From Porphyromonas canoris (GTDB taxonomy: Bacteria; Bacteroidota; Bacteroidia; Bacteroidales; Porphyromonadaceae): a stretch of 64,000 nt of DNA. The stretch is from positions 43,150 through 107,149 of the forward strand of contig NZ_JQZV01000013.1 of the NCBI RefSeq assembly GCF_000769115.1, written 5' to 3'. Under the pieces are notes generated by a model that was given only the letters and a program-made list of their open reading frames with translations, was not told where the DNA came from and did no database searches. Position numbers and translations under genes: made by a program. This document shows, piece after piece, positions 18,819 through 28,202 of this stretch. Positions within the stretch are counted from its first letter, which is position 1. Every line of letters begins with the position of its first letter.

Positions 18819-19430
18819 TTAGAGCATCGTGAGCCCTTTCTTTATTTTTTCATTCAGAGAAAGCTCCGGATATTTCTTGAAAAGCGTATCTACCACTTTC
18901 TTGGCAGCGGCACGAGGGTAGCCGAGAACGACAAAAGCACTTACCGCTTCCTCTTTTTCTGCTTGTGTTTCTGCTGTATCTACATCTTCTATCACTTCTG
19001 CCGTTCCAATAAACTGTTCTGCCGGGATGATTCCGGCGATCTTATCTTTCAGGTCAAGAATGATTCTTTGGGACGTTTTAGCTCCTATACCTTTCACTCC
19101 TTTCAAGGCTGCATCGTTGCCTAAGGAAATGTGTCGGGAAAGTTCTCCCGGAGAATAGGAGGATAGTATCAGCCTTGCTGTGTTTGCTCCAACTCCATTT
19201 ACCGTGATAAGCAGGCGGAAAAGCGCTCGCTCTTCGGGCTGAACAAATCCGAAAAGATCGTGTGCATCTTCTCGAATGATCTCATGGATGTAGATTTTAC
19301 TCTCTTGAACTTTCTGGAGAAGATTGTAGGAAAAGAGCGAAATATGTACTTCATATCCTATGTCGGAGACTTCAACCACCGCAGTAGTCGGATGTAGGGA
19401 TGTTATGGAACCTTTGATGTATTCGATCAT
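18819..19430 (-). CDS. ruvA: Holliday junction branch migration protein RuvA
   Basis: A 203-residue RuvA. It binds four-way DNA junctions and loads the RuvB motor in recombinational repair. It begins MIEYIKGSITSLHPTTAVVEV (OB fold), carries helix-hairpin-helix segments (ITVNGVGANTARLIL and VKGIGAKTSQRIILDLKDK), and ends in the small RuvB-binding domain after an acidic linker. It lies between birA and sprA in one leftward run. Confidence 0.96.
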   Translation of the reverse strand: MIEYIKGSITSLHPTTAVVEVSDIGYEVHISLFSYNLLQKVQESKIYIHEIIREDAHDLFGFVQPEERALFRLLITVNGVGANTARLILSSYSPGELSRHISLGNDAALKGVKGIGAKTSQRIILDLKDKIAGIIPAEQFIGTAEVIEDVDTAETQAEKEEAVSAFVVLGYPRAAAKKVVDTLFKKYPELSLNEKIKKGLTML

Positions 19431-19451
19431 ATAGATGAGATAGCTTAGAGA

Positions 19452-20222
19452 TTACAGGATATAGCTCACTTCTTTGAATGCAAACTTACGTCTGACATCG
19501 GTGGCAGGATCATACAGACGCAACATACCATCGACATCTACACCTTCCACGAGCAGGTTAAGAGTCCCTTCGGCTGTTTCAAACTCATGCAGACGTCCAT
19601 CTTTTCGATAGAGAAGATTGTTGTATTCGTCCCTCGGAGAAACAAAATCTACCTTCATCTGTCGCCATATCTTGATGATCTCTTCCGTGCATCGTATCAT
19701 AAAAGAGTAGATATCCACCTCTTTTCCATCTTCTCTTTCTATCAGAATAGAAGTGGCATTGGGTGCATCTTTGGGGTCGAACAGGAGCTGGTTGATGTTG
19801 ATACCGATACCTACTATTGCTTGTTTGAATTCAGAACCTTCCCATTCGTTTTCAATGAGTACTCCGGCTATTTTTCTATCCTCTACAAATATATCATTGG
19901 GCCACTTGATAGATACTTTCTTCCCTCTTGGAATATACTCTTTTATAACTGTTCGTATAGCTAAAGAGGTAAATACTGAAATATCAAAAGGGTGAAACTC
20001 TTCTCGTCGCTTGCTGCTGCGGAAGAATAAACTCATTGTGAGATTCTTTCCCGGTTCCGATACCCATATATTCCCTCGCTGACCTCTTCCCTCTGTTTGG
20101 TTGTCCGTGTAGACTACCTGCCAACATTCTGTATCCGGATGCTCTTCCAAATAAGCACGCAGATAGTTGTTGGTAGAGGTGGTAGTCTTAAGATAAATAG
20201 GGGTTGGCATTGTCTCTTTCAT
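19452..20222 (-). CDS. birA: Biotin-[acetyl-CoA-carboxylase] ligase
   Basis: A 256-residue biotin protein ligase without the N-terminal repressor domain. It makes biotinyl-AMP and attaches biotin to carboxylase carrier proteins. Motifs are TEGRGQRGNIW (biotin and ATP loop), IKWPNDIFV and KIAGVLIE, with a small C-terminal SH3-like domain. The ATG at 20222 gives a normal N-terminus and leaves 11 bases after the YfhO gene; the longer frame would overlap that gene and add no recognisable sequence. Confidence 0.94.
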   Translation of the reverse strand: MKETMPTPIYLKTTTSTNNYLRAYLEEHPDTECWQVVYTDNQTEGRGQRGNIWVSEPGKNLTMSLFFRSSKRREEFHPFDISVFTSLAIRTVIKEYIPRGKKVSIKWPNDIFVEDRKIAGVLIENEWEGSEFKQAIVGIGININQLLFDPKDAPNATSILIEREDGKEVDIYSFMIRCTEEIIKIWRQMKVDFVSPRDEYNNLLYRKDGRLHEFETAEGTLNLLVEGVDVDGMLRLYDPATDVRRKFAFKEVSYIL

Positions 20223-20233
20223 AGTCGCTTTCT

Positions 20234-22726
20234 TTATTCTGATTTTCTTCTTCTTATGTATTTGCTTCCTGCAAAACCGATGGTTGCCACCATGAGTAGC
20301 AGGATAATCCAGCCGGCAACGGATGCTATCCGCTCTGTTGTGTGAACAGAAGCAGGATCGAACCACATCTCAATGGTATGCTCCCCTGCCGGTATGGGTA
20401 ATGCTCTCAAAATATAGTTGGTTCGTAACAGCTTCGCAGTCTCTCCGTCTATGGTAACATTCCAGCCATCTTTATAAAATATTTCGGAAAAAACAGCTAA
20501 GCCATCTGCTTTGTTGCTAGTACGATACACCTTTCTGTTCGGGAGCTTGCTTACTAAAGATATGGTGGCCGTGCTATCTGTCTCAAAGCTCTTCTTCCCT
20601 TTTAAGTCTTGCAGGTAAGTCTGCTCTATGACGGCAACCTCTCTCAGATTATTTTCTCCGATAGCCTTAAACTCTTCATCGGCTCCTTTTACCTCTTTTA
20701 TAGAGGAAATAAACCAGCCATTACCATAAGCAAGAGAATCTTCTACCACGCTTAGTCCTCGAAGAGAATCGGGTAGAATGTAGTATTTGGTATTGAGAGC
20801 TCGCAGAATATTTCTATCCATCTTGGAGAGATAACCCTCTATAAGGTCTTGATATCGCTGTAACTTCGCTGCATGATAGCCTCCGACAGAGTTGTGATGG
20901 TAGCTTGTCGTGGCATCGTTAAAGGTGTTTACAGCCAAGTTCATCACCCTATAATCCGTCGTGTCTTGCAGGATATACTTGTCTGCTTCGGTTTTAGCAT
21001 AGGTTTGCTCCATTAGTCTGTTGGCATCATGATACTTCTCGTCGTTCAGGTAACGTTTATCCACGCTCCAAAGATCGACAATCGCCAATATGGTAACGGC
21101 AGCAACGGTCAGTGTTTTATTCAGCTTGCCGTAGGCTGACCCTGCCAAAACAGCCATGCCTAAAAGGGAGAATATCACCGCTCTCCAAGCATCTGCGGTG
21201 AACAGAGCTTCTCGGATATTTCTTAGCTCCCCGACCGCTATCTGAAATTCTTGGTTTTGTGCTATATAGGGGGCTAATATTCTTTGCTCTTCATCGCTTA
21301 AAAATCCGCCATATAGTCCGGGAAAGAGAGCAAAGATAAGAGCTACTCCGCCTGTCAATGCCGCTGCGATAATATACTCGTTCTTGTATGTCTTGAGTGC
21401 TTTAGGGGTCTGTATCCATTTCGTAAGTCCTAAAATGGCAAGGAATGGTATGGTAAACTCGGCCACAACGAGTATAGATGATGGTGTCCGGAACTTGTTA
21501 TACATCGGGAAATAGTCGATGAAAATATCTGTCAGCCACATCATATTATGTCCCCAAGAGAGCATCACGGTGAGAAGAGTTGCTCCTGCCACAGCCCATT
21601 TGACAGGTCCTTTGACAATCAAAAGCCCAAGAAAGAAAAGAAAGAGTACGACAGCGCCGACATATACAGGGCCTGCCGTGAAGGGTTGATCGCCCCAATA
21701 TCTGTTTTGTTGAGCAACAAAAGGTCTGTATGGCTCTTGTACCTCCGATAGCATATCCCTGTTCGATGTTCCGATCTGAGTAGAATAGCCTCCTTTGGCA
21801 TCCGGTATGAGGAAAGTAAGCATCTCATCTATACCATAGCTCCACTGCGTGATATAAGCTTTGTCAAGACCTCCGGCTGTAGTCGTGTGCTCTTGTCCAT
21901 CATCTGCTTTAGGTGTTAGTTCGCTACCACCTCGCATAGTCTCCTTGCTGTATTTATAGGTATGGTAAAGATTGGTTGCATTTGTCGCCACTCCTATAAG
22001 TCCTCCAACAAAAGCAAGCAGAGTAGCCAAGAGAAAAGGTTTCCACGCTTTAGACCTATAAGCTTCTACCGCCCATCCTATCACCAGAGCCAGCATTAGA
22101 AAACCAAAGTAATAGCTCATCTGTATGTGATTGGAGTAGATCTGTAAGGCGGAGAAGAGGGCTATTACGAATGTTCCAAGCAGCCATTTCTTACGTTTAT
22201 AGAGTAGCACCAAGCCGGCTATAGTGGGTGGAATATACATGAGAGCAAGTAGCTTCCATATATGCCCGGCATCTATAAGGATGATAAAGTAGGATGAGAA
22301 TGTCCACATTACTGCTCCTGCAAAAGAGGAAAGCCTTTTCACTCCCCATGCACTCATGAAGATGTAAAACCCAAGAAGCATAGCAAAGAGCAGATAACTA
22401 TCTCCCGGCATCAGATCAAAAGGCTTCTTCAGCTTGTAGAGATCACCTATCGTCTTCAGGTTTGATGCGGATGGATATGTCGGAGATATCTGATACATAG
22501 GCATGCCTCCGAATGCGCTCTCTGTCCAGAGAGAGTTCTCTCCTGTCTCTTGTCGGTATTCTCTTACATCTTGAGCCATACCGGAAGCTCCCAATCCATC
22601 CATTTGGAAAAGTATTCTTCCCTCTACATTGGCAGGGAAAAAGTATAGGAACGCTATACCGGCCATGAGAAGAATAAGTGCTGCCGATATTAGCCAGGGA
22701 CGTTTGAGGAACTCTTTTATATTCAT
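20234..22726 (-). CDS. YfhO family membrane protein
   Basis: An 830-residue protein with about a dozen membrane helices followed by a C-terminal extracytoplasmic domain and a last helix near the end. The family is YfhO, related in layout to GT-C glycosyltransferases; some Gram-positive members help glycosylate teichoic acids. The first periplasmic loop contains RILFQMDGLGASGMAQDVRE, typical of Bacteroidota members. It stands next to a GT2 glycosyltransferase, which fits a role in envelope glycans, but the substrate is unknown. Confidence 0.82.
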   Translation of the reverse strand: MNIKEFLKRPWLISAALILLMAGIAFLYFFPANVEGRILFQMDGLGASGMAQDVREYRQETGENSLWTESAFGGMPMYQISPTYPSASNLKTIGDLYKLKKPFDLMPGDSYLLFAMLLGFYIFMSAWGVKRLSSFAGAVMWTFSSYFIILIDAGHIWKLLALMYIPPTIAGLVLLYKRKKWLLGTFVIALFSALQIYSNHIQMSYYFGFLMLALVIGWAVEAYRSKAWKPFLLATLLAFVGGLIGVATNATNLYHTYKYSKETMRGGSELTPKADDGQEHTTTAGGLDKAYITQWSYGIDEMLTFLIPDAKGGYSTQIGTSNRDMLSEVQEPYRPFVAQQNRYWGDQPFTAGPVYVGAVVLFLFFLGLLIVKGPVKWAVAGATLLTVMLSWGHNMMWLTDIFIDYFPMYNKFRTPSSILVVAEFTIPFLAILGLTKWIQTPKALKTYKNEYIIAAALTGGVALIFALFPGLYGGFLSDEEQRILAPYIAQNQEFQIAVGELRNIREALFTADAWRAVIFSLLGMAVLAGSAYGKLNKTLTVAAVTILAIVDLWSVDKRYLNDEKYHDANRLMEQTYAKTEADKYILQDTTDYRVMNLAVNTFNDATTSYHHNSVGGYHAAKLQRYQDLIEGYLSKMDRNILRALNTKYYILPDSLRGLSVVEDSLAYGNGWFISSIKEVKGADEEFKAIGENNLREVAVIEQTYLQDLKGKKSFETDSTATISLVSKLPNRKVYRTSNKADGLAVFSEIFYKDGWNVTIDGETAKLLRTNYILRALPIPAGEHTIEMWFDPASVHTTERIASVAGWIILLLMVATIGFAGSKYIRRRKSE

Positions 22727-22775
22727 ATTGATATTGTCTGTTTTGAGTCTGAAGTGAAAGGGGAAGTTATAAATT

Positions 22776-23777
22776 TTATTCGTAAAAATTCTTTTCGTAC
22801 CTCGTGAAATTTTCTTTTCTCTTTATCATTCGTTGCCAAAGTGCATGGAGAAAACCTATACCATATCCGTAAAGCTGAATATAGCTGGTAAATATCGCTT
22901 TAAGTCCGATACTTAGAGAGCCTGTTCTGTACCATGCGGCGATCATTAAGGCTGCCATGTAAGCAAAGATTGGAAGCAACCACCAAGACGATATGGTTAC
23001 AGCCAAAAGAAGTAACGCCAAATGTCCTAATACAAATAGGGTCGGAAACAGGTGTACTGCTTTCAGTGTGCCGGGATGAAGCATGGAGAGATTGATGCGT
23101 GCGATACCGCTGTTGTAAACTTGCTTGTAGAACTGTCGGTATGTGCTTCTGCGTTTATGATAAAGCCATATTGAAGGATAAAAAGCAGAATGATAGCCTG
23201 CACGAAGGACTCGTATGCTGAAGTCTATATCTTCCCCAAAACGCAAATTTCCAAAGCCGTTTACTTTTTCAAATGCTTCTCGTGAGACTCCCATGTTGAA
23301 GGTACGAGGATAAAACTTATCCAGCTTTACACTCTTGCTGCCACGTATTCCTCCTGTTGTGAGAAAAGATGTCATGCTGAAGTCTATTGCTTTCTGCAGA
23401 GGTGTAAACTCCTTCATGGCTCTATCCTGTCCGCCAAAAAGATCGGCGCTTTCTTGCTTTATCTCTTTCAGTAGATTTTCTACATATTTTGGAGGAAGTA
23501 TTGTGTCTGAATCCAAGAATACAAATATCTCTCCTTTTGCAACCGATGCACCATGATTTCTGGCTCCTGCCGGCCCTGTATTCTTCTGTACAAGATAGGT
23601 GATATCTAAACTTTTCTGCCAGCGTTCTATTATATCTTTTGCCGGAGATGATGAGCCATCTTCCACAACCACAACCTCCCAAATGTTTTGATGGGGTATG
23701 GACTGCCGGGAGAGAGAAGCAAGTAGTTCTTCTATCTCATCCGGTCTGTTGTAGAGGGGAATTATAAAACTTATCAT
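22776..23777 (-). CDS. Family 2 glycosyltransferase
   Basis: A 333-residue GT2 enzyme. The N-terminal domain opens SFIIPLYNRPDEIEELL and carries EVVVVEDGSSSP and the DxD-type FVFLDSDTILPP for sugar-nucleotide and metal binding. Two or three membrane helices near residues 235-300 anchor it in the inner membrane. It lies between the M24 peptidase and the YfhO gene and probably adds sugars to a lipid or surface glycan. Confidence 0.88.
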   Translation of the reverse strand: MISFIIPLYNRPDEIEELLASLSRQSIPHQNIWEVVVVEDGSSSPAKDIIERWQKSLDITYLVQKNTGPAGARNHGASVAKGEIFVFLDSDTILPPKYVENLLKEIKQESADLFGGQDRAMKEFTPLQKAIDFSMTSFLTTGGIRGSKSVKLDKFYPRTFNMGVSREAFEKVNGFGNLRFGEDIDFSIRVLRAGYHSAFYPSIWLYHKRRSTYRQFYKQVYNSGIARINLSMLHPGTLKAVHLFPTLFVLGHLALLLLAVTISSWWLLPIFAYMAALMIAAWYRTGSLSIGLKAIFTSYIQLYGYGIGFLHALWQRMIKRKENFTRYEKNFYE

Positions 23778-23804
23778 CCGGTTTGCTGTTTGAAAAGACC
23801 TCTG

Positions 23805-25004
23805 TTACTTATCTAAAGGGACTATACTTTCTTCTACGGGAGTAAGCAGCTCTACTCCATCATCGGTGATAAGGTAGGTGTTTTCCATACCTACCGGTCC
23901 AATGCCGGGGAGGACAAACTTTGGCTCTACCGCTATGGTCATTCCACTTTGGAAGGTATCCTTGCTTTTACCGGTGAGTACAGGCTGTTCGTTAATCTGA
24001 ATACCCATGCCATGTCCTACGAATTTCGCTTGAAACTCCGTACCCATGAATACCGACTCAAACTGCTCCTCCGCTACTTTTTCTTGTGCATGCAGATAAA
24101 TGTCAGCCACTGAAGAGCCGTGCTTTGCATGATGTTCAAAAAAACGACATATACTACGAGCTACTTCATGAGCATGGTAAGCTCTATCGGGAAGTGTCCC
24201 AACGGAGTAACTTCTTGTGATGTCTGTATTATAAACAGAATAGTTCCCTGCAAGATCCACCATTACGGAGCTATTCGGTCGTATTATTCTATTCGTTGCT
24301 CCCATTGGCATAGCAGGTGTTCCCACTCCTCCCATTGCAAAATCGTATGGAGCCGGAGACTGAGCATTGTCTCCACTAATAATGTTTCCCATGAAGATTT
24401 CCATTCTTGGACCATAGCAACGGAACGTTCCGATACTTCCACGGAGTCGCATTGCTCTCTCTAACTCTATCTGTAGCTCCAACTCCGTCATCCCTTCCCG
24501 ATACAGGCGAGGAACATCTTCGTATATCTTACAATGCACAAGAGCACTTTCTCTCATGACTTCTATCTCAAATGGAGTCTTGACCATTCTTGCACGGAGC
24601 ATGATTCCGTTTGCACTTATAGGAGAAACCTTACCGGTTACAGAGAGCTTGGAGAGTCTGCAATACTCGGAAAAGGATAACTCCTCCTGCTCCAAAGCTG
24701 TCCGTTCAGTGATAGCAAAGCCTTTTTCTTTCAGGATGTCGGGAATCAGTTCCGGCTTTCTGACGCTGTATCTGCAATTTTCCGGTAGTTCATCGATGGC
24801 TTGAGATGGACGCTCTATGAAGAAGACAGGCAGTTCCAACTCTTTATGCAGATAAGCATAGCCCGATACCACTGTTCCTGTGAGATAGATCATGTTGGCA
24901 TTTGCCCGGATAAGTATAGAGTCTATCCCATTGTTCGTTAGCTCCTGAGAAGCTGTAAATATTTTGTTTAGTCTTAGCTTGAGTTCCGCTAAAGAGATAT
25001 ACAT
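23805..25004 (-). CDS. M24 family metallopeptidase (Xaa-Pro aminopeptidase-like)
   Basis: A 399-residue peptidase with a creatinase-type N-terminal domain and an M24 catalytic domain. Metal ligands are visible as Asp in VMVDLAGNYSVYNTDITRSY, His in VGHGMGIQINEQP, Glu in AVEPKFVLPG and Glu in MENTYLI. Family members remove N-terminal residues before proline. No signal peptide, so cytoplasmic. It is the first gene of a leftward run that continues to sprA. Confidence 0.87.
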   Translation of the reverse strand: MYISLAELKLRLNKIFTASQELTNNGIDSILIRANANMIYLTGTVVSGYAYLHKELELPVFFIERPSQAIDELPENCRYSVRKPELIPDILKEKGFAITERTALEQEELSFSEYCRLSKLSVTGKVSPISANGIMLRARMVKTPFEIEVMRESALVHCKIYEDVPRLYREGMTELELQIELERAMRLRGSIGTFRCYGPRMEIFMGNIISGDNAQSPAPYDFAMGGVGTPAMPMGATNRIIRPNSSVMVDLAGNYSVYNTDITRSYSVGTLPDRAYHAHEVARSICRFFEHHAKHGSSVADIYLHAQEKVAEEQFESVFMGTEFQAKFVGHGMGIQINEQPVLTGKSKDTFQSGMTIAVEPKFVLPGIGPVGMENTYLITDDGVELLTPVEESIVPLDK

Positions 25005-25082
25005 ACAGAGTTTTCTTATTTATGTTCGTTGTAAAACACGAAGTTAGTAATATAAACTCAGATATAAGTTGTCTCTTTTGCT

Positions 25083-25090
25083 TATATTTG
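25083..25090 (+). promoter_or_regulatory. Possible -7 box for the small membrane protein gene
   Basis: TATATTTG fits TAnnTTTG, 47 bases before the ATG at 25137. No -33 box is evident. Confidence 0.3.
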
Positions 25091-25136
25091 CCCTATAAGG
25101 AAGCTATTAAAAATCTTACTAAAACGGAGAGAAGAG

Positions 25137-25592
25137 ATGGGCATAGAACAAATACAACAATACATCTTCCCGGTTCTGCTACCGGTTTTGTATTTTGGTT
25201 TCTTTCTTTTTGACAAGAATAGCAGGAGGTATCTGTGGGGAATATTCTCTTATGCGGTGCTTGTTGCCTTGCTTATAGTATTACCTTATTACAGCTCTTT
25301 GTGGGTAACATCTGCTATTTTCTGTGTCGTTGGTTTGGGGTTGATGCTTCTTTCTCTTTTTGTTTTTGGCATAGATAAGGAGAGGTATGTGCGTATCATG
25401 GGCAAGAAGGTATCGGTCATGAACTTTTTTGCTCTCTTCCTGGTTATCACAATAGTCTTAGCCTCACGTTCCAACGTGCCATCCTATATTTCTGGCTATG
25501 TCCTTCCCATTCTTTTTATCTCAATGGAGAGGACGCTTTGTGTCTTTCATCGAAGGGAGAAAAGAAGAAAAAAGAGTTCCAAAACGAAATAA
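25137..25592 (+). CDS. Hypothetical membrane protein, four helices
   Basis: A 151-residue protein I do not recognise. About four hydrophobic segments (near residues 9-25, 36-50, 55-77 and 90-130) and a very basic C-terminus (HRREKRRKKSSKTK) that should face the cytoplasm. A purine-rich stretch (GGAGAGAAGAG) before the ATG could act as ribosome binding site. It is monocistronic, ends in a strong two-way terminator, and is divergent from the M24 peptidase gene. Function unknown. Confidence 0.65.
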   Translation: MGIEQIQQYIFPVLLPVLYFGFFLFDKNSRRYLWGIFSYAVLVALLIVLPYYSSLWVTSAIFCVVGLGLMLLSLFVFGIDKERYVRIMGKKVSVMNFFALFLVITIVLASRSNVPSYISGYVLPILFISMERTLCVFHRREKRRKKSSKTK

Positions 25593-25639
25593 AAAAGCAA
25601 GCCCACTGTTTCTGCTGATACAGTGGGCTTGCTTTTTTG
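25592..25639. terminator. Bidirectional terminator between membrane protein gene and rpiB
   Basis: Perfect stem GCAAGCCCACTGT/ACAGTGGGCTTGC with A and T tracts on both sides, serving the convergent genes ending at 25592 (+) and 25652 (-). Confidence 0.85.
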
Positions 25640-25651
25640 ATATTACAAGAT

Positions 25652-26092
25652 TTACGATAGCTCTATCTTCCGAACTCGTCTCTCATGTCTTCCGCCTTCA
25701 AAGGGAGTTTTAAGGAAGATGTCCAAGATCTCTTTCGCCTCTTCTGTCGTAATGAACCGGGCAGGTAGAGAGAGGATATTGGCATCATTGTGCTCTCTTG
25801 CCAAGCGAGCGATTTCAGGTATCCAGCAAAGAGCGGCGCGCACATTCGAGTGCTTGTTGGCTGTCATGGAGATACCATTGCCCGAACCGCAGATGGCAAT
25901 GCCTCTGCTCAGATTTCCCTGCTCTATCTCCTTTGCAAGAGAGTGAGCAAAGTCGGGATAATCGACACTCTCATCACTATAAGCACCAAAATCTTTAACT
26001 GTGTATCCCATAGTTTCGAGTATCTTCTTCAACTCTTCTTTCAAAGTATATCCGGCATGATCACAAGCCATGCCTATCATTGAAGTAGCCAT
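25652..26092 (-). CDS. rpiB: Ribose-5-phosphate isomerase B
   Basis: A 146-residue RpiB/LacAB-type isomerase that converts ribose 5-phosphate and ribulose 5-phosphate. Active-site segments are GMACDHAGY near the start, AICGSGNGISM with the catalytic cysteine, and the phosphate-binding HNDANILSLPARF. It directly follows transketolase (9 bases), so the two form a non-oxidative pentose phosphate pair. Confidence 0.93.
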   Translation of the reverse strand: MATSMIGMACDHAGYTLKEELKKILETMGYTVKDFGAYSDESVDYPDFAHSLAKEIEQGNLSRGIAICGSGNGISMTANKHSNVRAALCWIPEIARLAREHNDANILSLPARFITTEEAKEILDIFLKTPFEGGRHERRVRKIELS

Positions 26093-26101
26093 GCGATCTC
26101 T

Positions 26102-28126
26102 TTATTTACCAAGCAGGTTCTTTACTTGTGTATAAACGTTTTGCGCTGTAAAGCCAAGCTTTTCGTCCAACACCTTATATGGCGCGGAGAAACCGAAAGA
26201 GTTCAGTCCCCATACCGTTCCGTGGGCTCCGACCAGACCCTCCAATGTAACGGGCAGACCTGCGGTAAGACCGAAGCGAGGTACATTCGGAGGAAGAACT
26301 TCCTGTCTGTAAGAGTCGCTCTGATTCATGAACACCCCTTCCGATGGAACGGATACCACATTGGCATGTATCCCTTCTGCTTCAAGAAGCTCTGCTCCTT
26401 CCACAAGAGTAGATACTTCCGAGCCGGAAGCAAGCAGGATGATGTCCGGACTTTGATGCCCTATAAGCGTATAAGCTCCCAATGCTGTTCTACGGGCTTT
26501 AGCGTAGTCGCTATCAGGCAGATTCTTTATATTTTGACGGGAAAGGATTAAAGCCGTCGGTGTTTTGGTGTTGTTCATTGCCAGCTCCCATGCCACCGTT
26601 GTCTCGTGTACATCTGCAGGACGAAGAGCAAGCAGGGCATTCTGACCCGAATGATTCTTCAACTTTTCCAACAAACGTATCTGAGCTTCTTGCTCTACCG
26701 GTTCGTGAGTCGGTCCATCTTCTCCCACACGGAACGCATCGTGTGTCCATACGTACTTGACAGGAAGCTCCATCAGAGCAGCCAGGCGTACGGCAGGTTT
26801 CATATAGTCCGAGAAGACAAAGAATGTACCGCATGCGGCAATAAGACCTCCGTGCAGTGCAATACCGTTACAGATACACGCCATGGTGAGTTCTGCCACA
26901 CCACTTTGGATGAACGCTCCTTTATAATTGTCACGAGAGAAAGTCGTGCTCTTTTTTAAGAATCCGTCTGTCTTGTCAGAGTTGGAAAGGTCTGCACTTG
27001 TTACCATCATGTTTTCCACATGCTGAGCAAGATAGCTCAATACGGTAGCAGATGCAGTTCTTGTAGCCTGATCCGGTTTTTGTTCTATCTCTTCCCAGTT
27101 CACTTCGGGAGCCTTGCCGGAACACCATTGAGACAGCTTCTTTGCAAGCTCCGGTTCTGCTTGTTCCCATATTGCAAAAGATTTTTTCCAATCTTCGGAG
27201 AGAGCGATGAGCTCCTCTTTGCGCTTAGCATAGAGAGCTTCCACTTCGGGGAATATTCTGAACGGATTTTCCGAATCTCCGCCTAAGCCTGTGATTGTTG
27301 CCGGAACATCCGCACCTGCCGCACTTAGAGGCTGTCCGTGAGTAGATACCTTGTTTTCAAAAGAGACTCCTTCGGGTCCCACTGCTCCTTTGCCCATGAT
27401 GGTACGACCGATGATAAGCGTTGGCTTTCCTGTTGTCGCATTAGCTTCACGAAGAGCGGCACGGATCTGGTCATGATCATTGCCGTTAATGTCTATCACG
27501 TGCCATCCCCACGCTTTGTATTTGGCGGCGACATCTTCCGATGTAACCTCCTCTACCGTTGTGGAGAGCTGTACATTGTTTGCATCGTAAAACATGATGA
27601 GGTTATCCAAACCGAAGTGTCCTGCCATGCGACCGGCACCTTGAGAGATCTCCTCTTGCACGCCTCCATCAGAGATGAAAGCATAGATCTTCTGACGCAT
27701 CACCTCTCCGAAATGAGCCTTCATATATTTGGCTGCAATGGCTGCCCCTACTGCATAAGCATGACCCTGACCAAGAGGACCGGAAGTATTCTCTACTCCG
27801 CGAGCCACATCAAGCTCCGGGTGTCCGGGAGTAACACTTCCCCATTGGCGAAACTCTTGTAGCTCTTCCATGCTATACTTTCCGGTAAGGGCAAGAGTGG
27901 CATAGAGCATAGGAGACATGTGTCCCGGATCGAGGAAGAAGCGGTCACGAGCGATCCATTGAGGCTCATTAGGGTTATAAACCATAAACTCAGAGAAGAG
28001 AATATGAGCAAAGTCTGCTCCGCCCATAGCCCCACCGGGGTGTCCCGATTTGGCTTTCTCCACCATGGAAAGAGCTAAGACACGAATGTTATCTGCTGCC
28101 ATTGCAGATGAGGTTTTCATTTCCAT
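26102..28126 (-). CDS. tkt: Transketolase
   Basis: A 674-residue thiamine-diphosphate enzyme that moves two-carbon units between sugar phosphates. The N-terminal SGHPGGAMG and the cofactor region SDGGVQEEISQGAGRM through YDANN are visible; the first residue of the usual GDG motif is Ser here, a form I associate with Bacteroidota transketolases. The pyrimidine domain has DGPTHEPVEQ. The ATG at 28126 is preferred over a TTG two codons earlier; another ATG lies at 28120. It is first in a unit with rpiB. Confidence 0.93.
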   Translation of the reverse strand: MEMKTSSAMAADNIRVLALSMVEKAKSGHPGGAMGGADFAHILFSEFMVYNPNEPQWIARDRFFLDPGHMSPMLYATLALTGKYSMEELQEFRQWGSVTPGHPELDVARGVENTSGPLGQGHAYAVGAAIAAKYMKAHFGEVMRQKIYAFISDGGVQEEISQGAGRMAGHFGLDNLIMFYDANNVQLSTTVEEVTSEDVAAKYKAWGWHVIDINGNDHDQIRAALREANATTGKPTLIIGRTIMGKGAVGPEGVSFENKVSTHGQPLSAAGADVPATITGLGGDSENPFRIFPEVEALYAKRKEELIALSEDWKKSFAIWEQAEPELAKKLSQWCSGKAPEVNWEEIEQKPDQATRTASATVLSYLAQHVENMMVTSADLSNSDKTDGFLKKSTTFSRDNYKGAFIQSGVAELTMACICNGIALHGGLIAACGTFFVFSDYMKPAVRLAALMELPVKYVWTHDAFRVGEDGPTHEPVEQEAQIRLLEKLKNHSGQNALLALRPADVHETTVAWELAMNNTKTPTALILSRQNIKNLPDSDYAKARRTALGAYTLIGHQSPDIILLASGSEVSTLVEGAELLEAEGIHANVVSVPSEGVFMNQSDSYRQEVLPPNVPRFGLTAGLPVTLEGLVGAHGTVWGLNSFGFSAPYKVLDEKLGFTAQNVYTQVKNLLGK

Positions 28127-28166
28127 AAGCAATATAAGGTATGCGTGTTATATTTTAATACTGATA

Positions 28167-28198
28167 CAAAAATACAAATAAGAGGGGATAATTTCAAT
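28167..28198 (-). promoter_or_regulatory. Promoter for tkt-rpiB
   Basis: On the minus strand, ATTG (28195-28198), 20 bases, then TATTTTTG (28167-28174). The -7 box fits exactly; the -33 box has one mismatch. It is 41 bases before the tkt ATG. Confidence 0.5.
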
Positions 28199-28202
28199 TC
28201 TA

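Noticed and set aside
26102-28126. Transketolase inactivated by Ser in place of the first Gly of the GDG motif
   Set aside because: I recall the SDGG form as usual in Bacteroidota transketolases, and all other cofactor residues are present.
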